A stretch of 11,638 nucleotides of DNA from an uncultured Alphaproteobacteria bacterium (GTDB taxonomy: Bacteria > Pseudomonadota > Alphaproteobacteria > UBA7887): assembly GCA_913044255.1 (NCBI GenBank), contig CAJWOI010000050.1:1-11638 (forward strand), written 5' to 3'. Position 1 is the first letter of the stretch, and every line of letters starts with the position of its first letter. The notes below the pieces were generated by a model, which saw only the letters and a program-made list of their open reading frames with translations, was not told the origin of the DNA and ran no database searches. Made by a program: the position numbers and the translations under genes. Positions 1-6,815 of this stretch are shown here, in pieces.

Positions 1-416
1 ATACGGTGGCAATTTTGGGCGTGGATCATGCGGGCGTTCGAAAACAAATTCCCGATCACGTGCCGATCATAACTGGAAAACTTGTTGCAGGACCCGAAGG
101 TTCGCTACTTTCCGGTCGCCGGGTCCTTGCTTTTGCTGGCATTGGCCGACCGGAGAAGTTTTTTGGCATGCTGGAAGAATTGGGATGCGATGTGGTGGGG
201 AGTCACACGTTTTCTGACCATCATCATTATCGGAAGGAAGAACTGCTCGTGCTTGCCGATGAGGCACATAACTCGGATGCGACCCTCATTACTACGGCTA
301 AGGATGCTGTCCGAGTCCCGGTAGCTGATAGAGGTATGATTGAGGTGCTTACTGTAACGGTCTCCTGGGATGATACTAGTGCAATCCATTCATTACTTAG
401 CGCCTTGGGTCGGTGA
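1..416 (+). CDS. lpxK: Tetraacyldisaccharide 4'-kinase LpxK, C-terminal part (5' end outside window)
   Basis: LpxK phosphorylates the 4' position of the tetraacyldisaccharide-1-phosphate lipid A precursor at the inner face of the inner membrane, giving lipid IVA. Only about the last 138 residues are present; the reading frame is open to the left edge, so the GTG at position 6 is internal and not a start. The family's C-terminal signature is clear: GIGRPEKFF, then F-x-DHH-x-Y (here FSDHHHY), then TTAKDAVRVP, where I would have expected Glu rather than Ala in the middle of TT-x-KD. The N-terminal kinase part with the Walker A motif is missing because of the window edge, not visible damage. The next gene, an LpxL-type acyltransferase, acts on the LpxK product after Kdo addition, which supports a lipid A operon. 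The stop is TGA at 414-416. Confidence 0.95.
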   Translation, partial: TVAILGVDHAGVRKQIPDHVPIITGKLVAGPEGSLLSGRRVLAFAGIGRPEKFFGMLEELGCDVVGSHTFSDHHHYRKEELLVLADEAHNSDATLITTAKDAVRVPVADRGMIEVLTVTVSWDDTSAIHSLLSALGR

Positions 417-419
417 CCG

Positions 420-1328
420 GTGGTAGCGAGCGAACACCCGATACCTTTGCTTCAGAGGTTCCGTTATGTCGTAGAGTTCCTTGTGCTTTGGGCATTGCTT
501 TTATTGTTCGGTGTTCTTTCACTTGATAAGGCGTCGGCATTGGGAGGTTTTCTCGGAGCCAAGATTGGTCCGCACCTTTCTATAACGCGTCGAGCCCTTA
601 TCAATCTCAAAATAGCTTTTCCCGATTGGTCGGACTCTGAGGTTATGGCGATCGTGCGAGGAATGTGGGATCACCTTGGAAGGGTGTTTGCAGAATACCC
701 CCATCTTGGGGAGTTCGACTTTTATAACTGTGATGGACGTATGCAGCTAATTGGAGCCGAATACCTGGATGAATTACGTGATGATCAAATTGCAGGGATA
801 TTTATTGCTGGGCATATCGGGAATTGGGAGTTGGGCTCTCTTGCTGCAACACAGCATGACCTGCCGTTGATCAATATCTATCGTGCCGCTAACAACCCGT
901 ACGTTGAGAAATTGATTCAGCGTGCTCGTGATCCAATTGGTGTTCGCTATTACCCAAAAAGTTTGCGCGGGGCAAGAGCACTTTTGAAAGCGGTAAATCG
1001 GGGCGATCACGTGGGGATAATGGTGGATCAAAAATATAATGAGGGTATCTCTGTCCCCTTTTTTGGCACAAATGCTATGACTACCACCGCTCCTGCTGAT
1101 ATTGCGATCCGATACAAGATACCATTGGTACCGGTACGCGTGGAGCGTCTAAGTGGGGCAAATTTTCGTATGACGGTATTTCCACCACTTGATATTCCGG
1201 ATACCGGTAACTTTGCAGCGGATACACGTGCCGTTATGACGGAAGTCAATTCTTTGCTGGAGAGCTGGATTCGCGAGAAACCTGAACAGTGGTTATGGTT
1301 GCACCGACGTTGGCCAGACAAAACATGA
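420..1328 (+). CDS. lpxL: Lipid A late acyltransferase, LpxL/HtrB family
   Basis: A 302-residue member of the lipid A secondary acyltransferase family, which moves an acyl chain from acyl carrier protein onto a hydroxyacyl chain of Kdo-lipid A at the inner membrane. An N-terminal hydrophobic segment at about residues 16-36 fits the usual single membrane anchor. The catalytic H-x4-E motif is GHIGNWE, with His132 and Glu137. Other family blocks are NLKIAFP (62-68), VDQKYNEG followed by PFFG, and the C-terminal QWLWLHRRWP. Length is normal for the family. The start is GTG at 420, the first available in the frame after the lpxK stop, with a weak GGGTCGG stretch upstream; the first in-frame ATG is at codon 76 and is too late. 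Only one codon (CCG) separates it from the lpxK stop in the same frame, so the two are surely cotranscribed. Whether the chain is laurate, myristate or a longer acyl group cannot be told from the sequence. Confidence 0.9.
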   Translation: MVASEHPIPLLQRFRYVVEFLVLWALLLLFGVLSLDKASALGGFLGAKIGPHLSITRRALINLKIAFPDWSDSEVMAIVRGMWDHLGRVFAEYPHLGEFDFYNCDGRMQLIGAEYLDELRDDQIAGIFIAGHIGNWELGSLAATQHDLPLINIYRAANNPYVEKLIQRARDPIGVRYYPKSLRGARALLKAVNRGDHVGIMVDQKYNEGISVPFFGTNAMTTTAPADIAIRYKIPLVPVRVERLSGANFRMTVFPPLDIPDTGNFAADTRAVMTEVNSLLESWIREKPEQWLWLHRRWPDKT

Positions 1329-1336
1329 AGGGCCGT

Positions 1337-2167
1337 TTAATTTGTCGAAGGGCCTGCCTCGGATTGCGGTCCGGCCACGAGTTCAGGGTCGAGGCGAACC
1401 TCAAACCAATTGATACGCCAGTCTAAATGTGCCCCTGTTGCCCTGCCGGTCGCGCCGACATGGCCTATCACATCCCCTTGGTTTATCATCTCGTTTTCTT
1501 TTACGGAAATATTTTGCATATGGAGGTAGCTCGAAGTAACGCCGTTGCCGTGGTCAACCACAACTGTATTACCGGACAAATAAAGTTCAGAGGCTAGTCG
1601 CACTATCCCCGTCGCCATTGTTTGTACGGGCGCACCCATTGGTGCAGCGATATCAATCCCGTAGTGCGGTGCGCGTGGCTCACCGTTGAGGACGCGTCGG
1701 CTCCCGTAGATGCCGGTTATAGGCCCTGAAGTCGGCCAAATTAGGATACCTCGGATGTGGCTTGCATTACTGCTATGACTTCGTGCAGCTCGCACGTTCT
1801 TTGCCTCACGAATAATTCGCTCACGAACTTCTGCTGGAGGAGTCACCATTCTGTTTGGCAAATTATCAATGTGTTGCTCCGGGTAGTGGCGCTGACGAAC
1901 CAACAATGTTCGTTGTGCCGATGTGCCATCATTGAACTGCGCCTCGACAACTAAGTTGGGAGAGTGATCGCGTCCCAAACCGAACACAAAACCGCCCGTA
2001 TCGTCAACCTGGACTGTTCTTCCATCAACCAACACAACTGCTTCCGGCGCGGCAGTGGCGAGAATGAGGGCACCTTGCACTATCTCACTCTGAAAAACGA
2101 GTTCGCCCCCATATGCATCTGGGCACCAAAACGCCACGAAGATGGTCAATGCGGTTGATGGCCTCAC
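1337..2167 (-). CDS. Secreted M23 (LytM-type) metallopeptidase
   Basis: A 276-residue putative cell-wall endopeptidase. The N-terminus has a short hydrophobic stretch (about residues 5-14) ending in DAYGGE, which fits a weak signal peptide cleaved near residue 20 and would send it to the periplasm. Residues 30-95 form a small beta-rich domain (VLVDGRTVQV, GGFVFGLGRD), as in other alphaproteobacterial M23 proteins. The M23 domain covers about residues 145-262: H168-x3-D172 zinc motif (HYGID), His216 in SSYLHM, and GAHLDW with His247. Classical LytM enzymes have H-x-H at the last site; here the second His is Asp249. I think HLDW is a recognised variant of this subfamily, but activity is inferred. 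The GTG start overlaps the xseA stop as GTGA, with AGGG about 10 bases upstream, so it is probably translationally coupled to xseA. It ends 8 bases from the convergent acyltransferase gene. Confidence 0.88.
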   Translation of the reverse strand: MRPSTALTIFVAFWCPDAYGGELVFQSEIVQGALILATAAPEAVVLVDGRTVQVDDTGGFVFGLGRDHSPNLVVEAQFNDGTSAQRTLLVRQRHYPEQHIDNLPNRMVTPPAEVRERIIREAKNVRAARSHSSNASHIRGILIWPTSGPITGIYGSRRVLNGEPRAPHYGIDIAAPMGAPVQTMATGIVRLASELYLSGNTVVVDHGNGVTSSYLHMQNISVKENEMINQGDVIGHVGATGRATGAHLDWRINWFEVRLDPELVAGPQSEAGPSTN

Positions 2168-3663
2168 AATAGGTGACCCTGTTTTCTGTCACTATTTTTC
2201 TTAGAAGGACCTGCTGTCGGTGTTTTGTTTGTCTTGTTGGGCGTCTTGCCGATCACGATTATCCGTTCCTCATCCGAAAATTCCACTGTTGCGCTGGTTC
2301 CGTCGTGCGCTTGCGCAGAACGCGTGATCGGACGTCGATCAAGATCTCTGATTACCGCAAATCCTCGCTCAATTACCCGGTGATAACTATAGCTTTCCAG
2401 GAGCATGGACAGACTATTCAGATTTTTGTGTCGGTCTTGAATTGTCCGATCTAGCAATTTCTCGATTCGGTTGTCTTCGGTCCAGCGTCCCCATTTGTGG
2501 TGATTTTCTTTCAGCGTCGTGTTTCCAGCGCTGGCCAACTGTTTTGTCATGAAGGAAAGTCCAGAGCGTGCCCTCGAGAGTCGCTCGTGTGGATGCACCA
2601 GCCTGAACCTGATTTCCTCCAACGCAACCTGATTTCGTTCGAAGTAAGTTCCGAATACGCGTCGGATAGTTTCAATCCGATCATCTAAATGCTGGGTCGC
2701 ATCACCAATGACCGCGTCTGGCCTAGGCAAACCGCGCGCAAAAATATCTATCATTCTACGAGTTTCTGCGATGTTTCGCGTTATCGCTGAAAGCATTTGA
2801 CGCTCGAATTCAGCTAGTGTTACTAGCAGGTCTGACCGCACTGGAACGGCGATTTCGGCAGCAGCTGTCGGCGTCGATGCTCGCTTGTCTGCAGCAAAAT
2901 CAATCAAAGTAGTATCTGTTTCGTGTCCAACAGCGCTAATCAGCGGGATTTTGCTGTTTGCCGCAGCCCGCACCACGATTTCCTCATTGAAAGCCCAAAG
3001 GTCTTCTACACTGCCGCCTCCGCGCGCCACTATCAGCAAGTCTGCGGCGTACGTTACGTCTTTTGTTTTAAGAATATTGAAACCGTCGATGGCGGCTGCG
3101 ATTTGTTCTGCCGCTCCCTTTCCCTGGACAAGTACTGGCCACAACAGGACCCGTCGTGGGAAACGATCACGCAGCCGATGAAGAATATCACGGAATACTG
3201 CCCCTGTCGGGGAAGTAATGACGCCAATGGTCGAGGGCAGGTAAGGGAGTGGAAGTTTTCGTGCCTGATCGAAGAGGCCTTCCTGGCCAAGTTTTTTCTT
3301 GCGTTCCTCGAGCAGTGCGAGTAGCGCTCCAGTTCCAGCTGGCTCCAACCGGTCGATTACCATTTGATAGCGCGATCGTGCCGCGTAGGTGGTTATGCGA
3401 CCCTCAGCAATGGTCTCAAGACCGTTTTCCGGATCGAAGTTTAAAGAAGCGGCTGTGCCCCGCCATATAACGCCATCAAGTACAGATTTTTCATCCTTAA
3501 GCGTGAGATAAATGTGACCTGAAGCCGCTCGTTTCAAACCCGAAATTTCGCCGCGTATACGAACTCGCGCGAAAGCACTTTCCACAGCCCGTTTTAGAGC
3601 CGTCGAAATTTGGCTAACAGTGTACTCCGTCACATTGCTATTTGTCTGGGCAGGCTCGGACAT
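2164..3663 (-). CDS. xseA: Exodeoxyribonuclease VII large subunit XseA
   Basis: XseA is the catalytic subunit of exonuclease VII, which with several copies of small XseB degrades single-stranded DNA from both ends in repair. The 499-residue length is normal. Residues 12-110 form the OB-fold DNA-binding domain (YTVSQISTALKRAVE, RIRGEISGLK, GHIYLTLKD, RYQMVIDRLEP). The catalytic domain follows, with the family blocks IGVITSPTGAVFRDI (146-160), VARGGGSVEDLWAFNEE (212-228) and SAVGHETDTTLIDFAADKRASTPTAAAE (243-270). The rest is a long, probably helical region, then a tail rich in Lys, Thr and Ser (from about residue 470) that looks disordered. The start is ATG at 3661-3663; no clear Shine-Dalgarno is visible. 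The gene is divergent from purD, an arrangement I recall from alphaproteobacteria. xseB is not in this window. Confidence 0.96.
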   Translation of the reverse strand: MSEPAQTNSNVTEYTVSQISTALKRAVESAFARVRIRGEISGLKRAASGHIYLTLKDEKSVLDGVIWRGTAASLNFDPENGLETIAEGRITTYAARSRYQMVIDRLEPAGTGALLALLEERKKKLGQEGLFDQARKLPLPYLPSTIGVITSPTGAVFRDILHRLRDRFPRRVLLWPVLVQGKGAAEQIAAAIDGFNILKTKDVTYAADLLIVARGGGSVEDLWAFNEEIVVRAAANSKIPLISAVGHETDTTLIDFAADKRASTPTAAAEIAVPVRSDLLVTLAEFERQMLSAITRNIAETRRMIDIFARGLPRPDAVIGDATQHLDDRIETIRRVFGTYFERNQVALEEIRFRLVHPHERLSRARSGLSFMTKQLASAGNTTLKENHHKWGRWTEDNRIEKLLDRTIQDRHKNLNSLSMLLESYSYHRVIERGFAVIRDLDRRPITRSAQAHDGTSATVEFSDEERIIVIGKTPNKTNKTPTAGPSKKNSDRKQGHLL

Positions 3664-3812
3664 GCGTCAGTTTTTTATTTTAGATCTCAGGATGATATCG
3701 ATCCGGAGCGTCTATTGGAAGATATCACGTTTATTAAATTAACGTGCGAATCGACTTGCGATGTAGTTGTATTATGGTGAACCTACGGCGGGATCGGCAA
3801 GTGAGATGTGGT
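3664..3812. promoter_or_regulatory. Divergent intergenic region between xseA and purD
   Basis: This 149-base, AT-rich gap separates the two divergent start codons and must hold promoters for both blocks. On the + strand TATTAT at 3770-3775 resembles a -10 box and would give a leader of about 30 bases for purD, but no good -35 lies at the usual distance. On the - strand TAAAAT (complement of 3677-3682) could serve xseA, with a nearly leaderless transcript, also without a clear -35. Two GATATC hexamers (3694 and 3721) have no evident meaning. No riboswitch or convincing operator was recognised. Confidence 0.45.
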
Positions 3813-5099
3813 ATGAAAATATTGGTCGTAGGTTCTGGGGGAAGAGAACACTCTTTGTGTTGGGCAATTGCGGCATCACCGCTTTGTAGTGCGATCTATT
3901 GCGCCCCCGGAAACGGTGGTATATCGCGCGACGCCGTGTGTGTTCCTATCGATCCTTTAGACATTGATGCGCTAGTGGCCTTCGCTCAGAGCACGGATAT
4001 CGATTTTGTCGTTGTCGGGCCTGAGGCGCCGCTTGCTGCGGGGTTGGTTGATCATTTAGAGGCTGTAGGCATAGCAGCATTTGGACCCAATGCTAAAGCT
4101 GCCCAATTGGAAGCGTCTAAGGGCTTTGCTCGTGACTTGTGCCACCGCCATGGTGTGCCAGGTCCAGACTATGCTCGTTTCACTGAGCCGGCCGCGGCAC
4201 TAGACTATGTTCGTGCTTGTGGTGCACCAATCGTAGTCAAGGCCAATGGATTGGCAGCCGGTAAAGGAGTTACTGTGGCTGGTACTCTCCTCGAGGCTGA
4301 AGCCGCGGTGGCGGCGATTGCGAAAGGCCAATTTGGACAAGCGGGGGCAGAAATTGTGATCGAAGAGCTCTTGATAGGAGAGGAAGCAAGTTTTTTTGCT
4401 TTAGTTAATGGAGAGACTGTGCTTCCGCTAGATGGGGCGCAGGATCACAAGGCGGTGCATGAAGGTGATGTTGGTCCCAATACTGGCGGAATGGGAGCGT
4501 ATTCTCCTGCGCCCGTTATAACCGAAAGCCTCCAAGGACAAATTATGGAAGAAGTGATGTTGCCGGTTGCTCGCGCTATGGTCGAGGAGGGTCGTCCCTA
4601 TAAAGGAGTGCTCTATGCTGGCGTGATGGTCACCGATGACGGACCTAAAGTACTGGAATTTAATGTTCGGTTTGGCGACCCTGAATGCCAGGTTCTTTTG
4701 CCAAGGCTAATGTCTGATTTGGTGCCGGCACTAATGGCAACGCGTGATGGGGAGTTGGGCCATTTCTCCCTTCGTTGGTTACCGAGTGCAGCGGTCTGTG
4801 TTGTTATGGCTGCCAAAGGTTATCCGGGGGATTACGAGAAGGGTTCTGAAATAAGAGGTCTAGAACAACTGGATGATATGGAAGATGTGATTTTGTTTCA
4901 TTCGGGTACTCGTTTGGAGGACGATAGAGTTGTCGCAACCGGCGGTCGGGTACTTGGAGTGACGGCACTTGGCAGCGACGTCGCCGAGGCGCAGAAGCGT
5001 GTGTATCGCGCCATCGACGTGATTGATTGGCCGTCAGGATTTTGTCGTCGTGATATCGGCTGGCGAGCAATTTCTAGTTCACAAGGACGCACTACGTGA
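3813..5099 (+). CDS. purD: Phosphoribosylamine--glycine ligase (GAR synthetase) PurD
   Basis: PurD joins phosphoribosylamine and glycine using ATP to make glycinamide ribonucleotide, the second step of de novo purine synthesis, in the cytoplasm. From the chosen start the protein has 428 residues, the usual size. The N-terminus is MKILVVGSGGREHSL, the canonical family start. The ATP-grasp blocks follow: VVKANGLAAGKGV (141-153), DHKAVHEGDVGPNTGG (211-226) with MGAYSP just after, and EFNVRFGDPECQ (282-293) carrying metal-binding residues. The C-terminus ends in IDWPSGFCRRDIGWRAI, also typical. The frame is open upstream to a GTG at 3744 and an ATG at 3774, but those would add up to 23 residues unlike the family. 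GTGAG at 3801-3805 is a plausible ribosome binding site for ATG 3813. The stop overlaps the start of the amidase gene. Confidence 0.97.
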   Translation: MKILVVGSGGREHSLCWAIAASPLCSAIYCAPGNGGISRDAVCVPIDPLDIDALVAFAQSTDIDFVVVGPEAPLAAGLVDHLEAVGIAAFGPNAKAAQLEASKGFARDLCHRHGVPGPDYARFTEPAAALDYVRACGAPIVVKANGLAAGKGVTVAGTLLEAEAAVAAIAKGQFGQAGAEIVIEELLIGEEASFFALVNGETVLPLDGAQDHKAVHEGDVGPNTGGMGAYSPAPVITESLQGQIMEEVMLPVARAMVEEGRPYKGVLYAGVMVTDDGPKVLEFNVRFGDPECQVLLPRLMSDLVPALMATRDGELGHFSLRWLPSAAVCVVMAAKGYPGDYEKGSEIRGLEQLDDMEDVILFHSGTRLEDDRVVATGGRVLGVTALGSDVAEAQKRVYRAIDVIDWPSGFCRRDIGWRAISSSQGRTT

Positions 5100-6379
5100 A
5101 TGGCTTAAATGAGCTTAGTGCGCATGAGGCTGCTCGACGAATTAGAGCCGAAGAGATTACCTCAGAGGCCTTAGTTCGAGATTGCCTAAATAGAATAAGC
5201 GAAAATGAGCATGACATACATGCGTGGCAACATGTGGACACTGCGCACGCGCTCCATCAGGCTCGAACCTGCGATACCTCGCCGGCCAAAGGACTGTTAC
5301 ATGGGGTGCCAATTGGAATTAAAGATTTAATCGATACAGGTGACATGCCTACTTGTTATGGGTCCAACATTTATGCTGGTTACCAGCCCAAGCGAGATGC
5401 CGAATGTGTGAAACGGCTGCGAGACTCGGGCGCAGTGATACTGGGGAAAACGGTCACGACCGAATTTGCTACATTCAAGCCATCATTAACGCGAAACCCG
5501 CATGACCTAAACCGTACTCCTGGCGGTTCCTCGAGTGGTTCTGCGGCGGCAGTTTCGGACCAGATGGTGCCATTGGCTCTTGGAACTCAAACCGCAGGTT
5601 CGGTGATTCGTCCCGCCGCTTTTTGTGGGGTGGTTGGGTTCAAACCGACTTTTGGATATTGTTCAACCATCGGCGTAAAAACCCTATCCAATGAACTCGA
5701 TACCCTGGGTATGTTTGCTCGGGACACGAGGGATGCCGCACTTCTTGCTACATGTTTACGGCGCACCGGCATAGTATTGCGCGATGTTCCATGCAAACCC
5801 TCACGCATTGGATTATTTCGGGGCCCCAATTGGGACCAGGCCGATGCTCCGTTACAAACAGAAATTGAAAAAGTTTGCGAAATCATTGGTCGATCAAACG
5901 TTAGCGTTGTTATTAAAGAATCAACCGACGGCTTTTCTGATTTGTTGGATGTACAGCATACGATTATGTGTGCCGATATGGCTGAATCTCTGGCACCGGA
6001 ATTCGGAAACCATTACTCTGGGTTGAGTGAGGCTCTTCAGCAACTCATCGAGTACGGTCTTGGCTTGGATGACGGGAAAATTGAAGCGGCACGTGAGTGC
6101 GCCCGTCTGGCCCGGATTGAAATCGAAAAATTATTCGGAGATTGCAGCTTCTTAATTACGCCATCGGCGCCTGGCGAGGCCCCGGGAATGGAAACAACGG
6201 GAACCCCGTTGTTTAACAAAATTTGGACGCTCCTTCATCTGCCATGCCTAAATTTACCCATTGGCCGCGGCCCAGGTAGTTTACCACTTTCCATACAACT
6301 AGTTGCGCGTGCCAACGAGGACGCGACATTGCTCGGCGGCGCAGCTTGGGTGGAAAAAATTCTGGCTGAAAAATCTTAG
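5096..6379 (+). CDS. Amidase-signature family hydrolase, substrate unknown
   Basis: A 427-residue amidase-signature enzyme that should hydrolyse a C-N amide bond through a Ser-cisSer-Lys triad. The triad is intact: Lys76 in GVPIGIKDLIDT, the cis-Ser Ser146 in GGSSSGS, and the nucleophile Ser169 in GTQTAGSVIRPA, followed by FCGVVGFKPTFG. It is shorter than GatA (about 480 residues), and the nucleophile region reads GTQTAGS rather than the GatA-like GTDTGGS. It is therefore unlikely to be the tRNA amidotransferase subunit, and no gatB or gatC is nearby. The start is GTG at 5096, overlapping the purD stop as GTGA, with AAGGA at 5083-5087 eight bases upstream, a good ribosome binding site. Coupling to purD ties its expression to purine synthesis, but I see no direct evidence of a purine-related substrate. 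No signal peptide is visible, so it is probably cytoplasmic. Confidence 0.9.
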   Translation: MNGLNELSAHEAARRIRAEEITSEALVRDCLNRISENEHDIHAWQHVDTAHALHQARTCDTSPAKGLLHGVPIGIKDLIDTGDMPTCYGSNIYAGYQPKRDAECVKRLRDSGAVILGKTVTTEFATFKPSLTRNPHDLNRTPGGSSSGSAAAVSDQMVPLALGTQTAGSVIRPAAFCGVVGFKPTFGYCSTIGVKTLSNELDTLGMFARDTRDAALLATCLRRTGIVLRDVPCKPSRIGLFRGPNWDQADAPLQTEIEKVCEIIGRSNVSVVIKESTDGFSDLLDVQHTIMCADMAESLAPEFGNHYSGLSEALQQLIEYGLGLDDGKIEAARECARLARIEIEKLFGDCSFLITPSAPGEAPGMETTGTPLFNKIWTLLHLPCLNLPIGRGPGSLPLSIQLVARANEDATLLGGAAWVEKILAEKS

Positions 6380-6401
6380 CCGGGTTTCGTATTTGGCCTC
6401 G

Positions 6402-6815
6402 TCAAATTTGAAATGGCGGCTTTAATCGATCTACTGCCCGACGATCTGACTTGGTTGGTCGGCCAGTGCCCGGTGTCCGTGCGCCGGAAATACTTTTTAT
6501 TGGTTCGGATGATTTTTGCTGTGCGAGCGGCGCAAGGTCTTCGTAAAGAGTTATCGCTTCTTTCGCTGGTCCTCGCCGTACGCCTAGAGTTAGGACCCGT
6601 ATAACTCGGATTCTTTCAGCGTGCGGGAATGTGAGAATGTCTCCAACCCGCACCGGTGAGTGAGCCTTGCTGATTCTATGACGATTTATTCGGACCCTTC
6701 CGTCCGTGCACAATTGACTTGCCATAGTTCGCGATTTTAAAAACCGCGCGTACCACAACCACTTATCGAGGCGAAGTGATTGGCTGTTTTCCAATTGGCC
6801 AGCAAAATCAATCAT
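6402..6815 (-). CDS. S4-domain RNA-binding protein, HslR (Hsp15)-like
   Basis: A 137-residue protein with an S4 RNA-binding domain at about residues 14-75: LRLDKWLWYARFLKSRTMAS, then DGRVRINRHRISKAHSPVRVGD. This matches the Hsp15 family; E. coli Hsp15 rescues stalled 50S subunits that still carry a nascent chain. The C-terminal part is basic and ends with TGRPTKSDRRAVDRLK, a tail typical of this family. The ATG start overlaps the helicase stop as ATGA, so translation is likely coupled to the helicase, and a shared role in RNA or ribosome handling is reasonable but inferred. A weak GAGAAA lies upstream of the start. It ends 22 bases from the convergent amidase gene; no terminator hairpin with a T-run is visible there. 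Binding to 50S, rather than another RNA, is not shown by the sequence. Confidence 0.9.
   Translation of the reverse strand: MIDFAGQLENSQSLRLDKWLWYARFLKSRTMASQLCTDGRVRINRHRISKAHSPVRVGDILTFPHAERIRVIRVLTLGVRRGPAKEAITLYEDLAPLAQQKSSEPIKSISGARTPGTGRPTKSDRRAVDRLKPPFQI

Noticed and set aside
1327..1354. Direct repeat GAAGGGCC (1327-1334 and 1347-1354) at the convergent junction
   Set aside because: Only 8 bases, partly within coding sequence at both ends, and in direct orientation, so it cannot form a terminator hairpin.
2885..3470. Several + strand open frames opposite xseA, up to 133 codons
   Set aside because: They lie wholly within a strongly conserved gene on the other strand, and their translations show no domain or ribosome binding site.
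3741..3765. Imperfect dyad around TCGA upstream of purD, considered as a PurR-like operator
   Set aside because: Symmetry fails at two of five flanking positions and the sequence does not match the ACGCAAACGTTTGCGT operator; PurR of that type is not expected in alphaproteobacteria.
3744..3812. In-frame extension of purD from GTG 3744 or ATG 3774
   Set aside because: The family N-terminus begins exactly at ATG 3813; the extra residues are Cys- and Arg-rich and resemble untranslated DNA.
6413..6604. A 63-codon + strand open frame opposite the S4 gene
   Set aside because: Shadow of a well-supported gene; no similarity or start signal.
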